DNA of 64,000 bases from Parashewanella tropica (GTDB taxonomy: Bacteria; Pseudomonadota; Gammaproteobacteria; Enterobacterales; Shewanellaceae), in contig NZ_CP037951.1 in assembly GCF_004358445.1 (NCBI RefSeq), forward strand, positions 1,785,501 through 1,849,500. The letters are read 5' to 3'. Shown here one piece after another: positions 63,987 to 64,000 of this stretch. The position numbers were made by a program, and so were the translations under genes. Position 1 is the first letter of the stretch, and each line of letters starts with the position of its first letter. The notes beneath the pieces are model-generated. The model did not search any database. It was not told where the DNA came from and saw only the letters and a list, made by a program, of their open reading frames with translations.

Positions 63987-64000
63987 AAAGTGGGCGCAAT

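Noticed and set aside
1-64000. CRISPR arrays, tRNA or rRNA genes, prophage or intact insertion sequences
   Set aside because: No regularly spaced direct repeats, no cloverleaf-like sequence and no transposase, integrase or phage structural gene was found on reading both strands.

Overview
The window is a chromosomal segment of an AT-rich gammaproteobacterium. Gene content and order point to Shewanellaceae (Shewanella or Parashewanella). The evidence is the sdhB/sucABCD block, suhB and trmJ-cysE-iscRSUA-hscBA-fdx-ndk, tesA-ybbA-ybbP, and the letAB/msrC/rsmF neighbourhood, plus a hydroxyproline-catabolism cluster and an ankyrin-repeat protein. This is an inference from protein families and synteny; no database search was run. 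I see no tRNA, rRNA, CRISPR array, prophage or intact insertion sequence.

Layout. 1-6591: end of sdhB, a terminator, then sucAB and sucCD of the TCA cycle. 6592-10821: corA, a 2OG-Fe(II) oxygenase and a PhoP/PhoQ-like two-component pair. 10975-15346: nadE, a DUF2919 membrane protein, an HD-GYP-type protein, an NAD(P)-binding epimerase-like protein and a DsbA-like oxidoreductase. 15395-18515: accessory genes (ankyrin protein, LRAT-like protein, small unknown). 18712-28802: a FabH-like synthase, a GntR regulator, a divergent hydroxyproline-degradation cluster and a flavoprotein dehydrogenase pair. 28808-37086: ggt, nnrS, suhB and a nitrite-reductase module (dnr, PCuAC and SCO copper chaperones, an unknown exported protein, nirK) with a likely Dnr site upstream. 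37268-45439: trmJ, cysE, the complete isc operon under a textbook IscR site, and ndk. 45624-53258: a secreted receptor-L-domain-like protein, a 5'-nucleotidase, tesA, ybbA and ybbP. 53266-64000: yfcH-like, AI-2E-type permease, tatD-type DNase, a candidate small RNA, rsmF, a small lipoprotein, dgkA, letB with a split letA, LexA-controlled yebG, and msrC.

The least expected structure is a set of non-coding elements with terminal inverted repeats. Three families can be recognised. Family A has two copies of 232 bp, 50 kb apart. Family B has two copies of about 162 bp in opposite orientations, at trmJ/cysE and iscA/hscB. Family C is one 313-bp copy at nadE/DUF2919. A 95-bp compound hairpin lies between hscB and hscA. 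Several of these elements fill the gap almost exactly from one gene's stop codon to the next gene's start codon, so they now supply 3' ends, leaders or ribosome-binding regions to housekeeping genes. A second candidate novelty is a three-hairpin RNA with a strong terminator on the minus strand between tatD and rsmF.

Pathway logic. The hydroxyproline cluster holds enzymes expected to take trans-4-hydroxy-L-proline to 2-oxoglutarate, which feeds the sucAB/sucCD reactions. The nitrite-reductase module combines a copper enzyme, two copper-delivery proteins, a likely NO-responsive regulator and, across suhB, the NO-related membrane protein NnrS. Fe-S assembly, redox folding (DsbA) and repair (MsrC, YebG) genes complete a mostly core region with accessory insertions.
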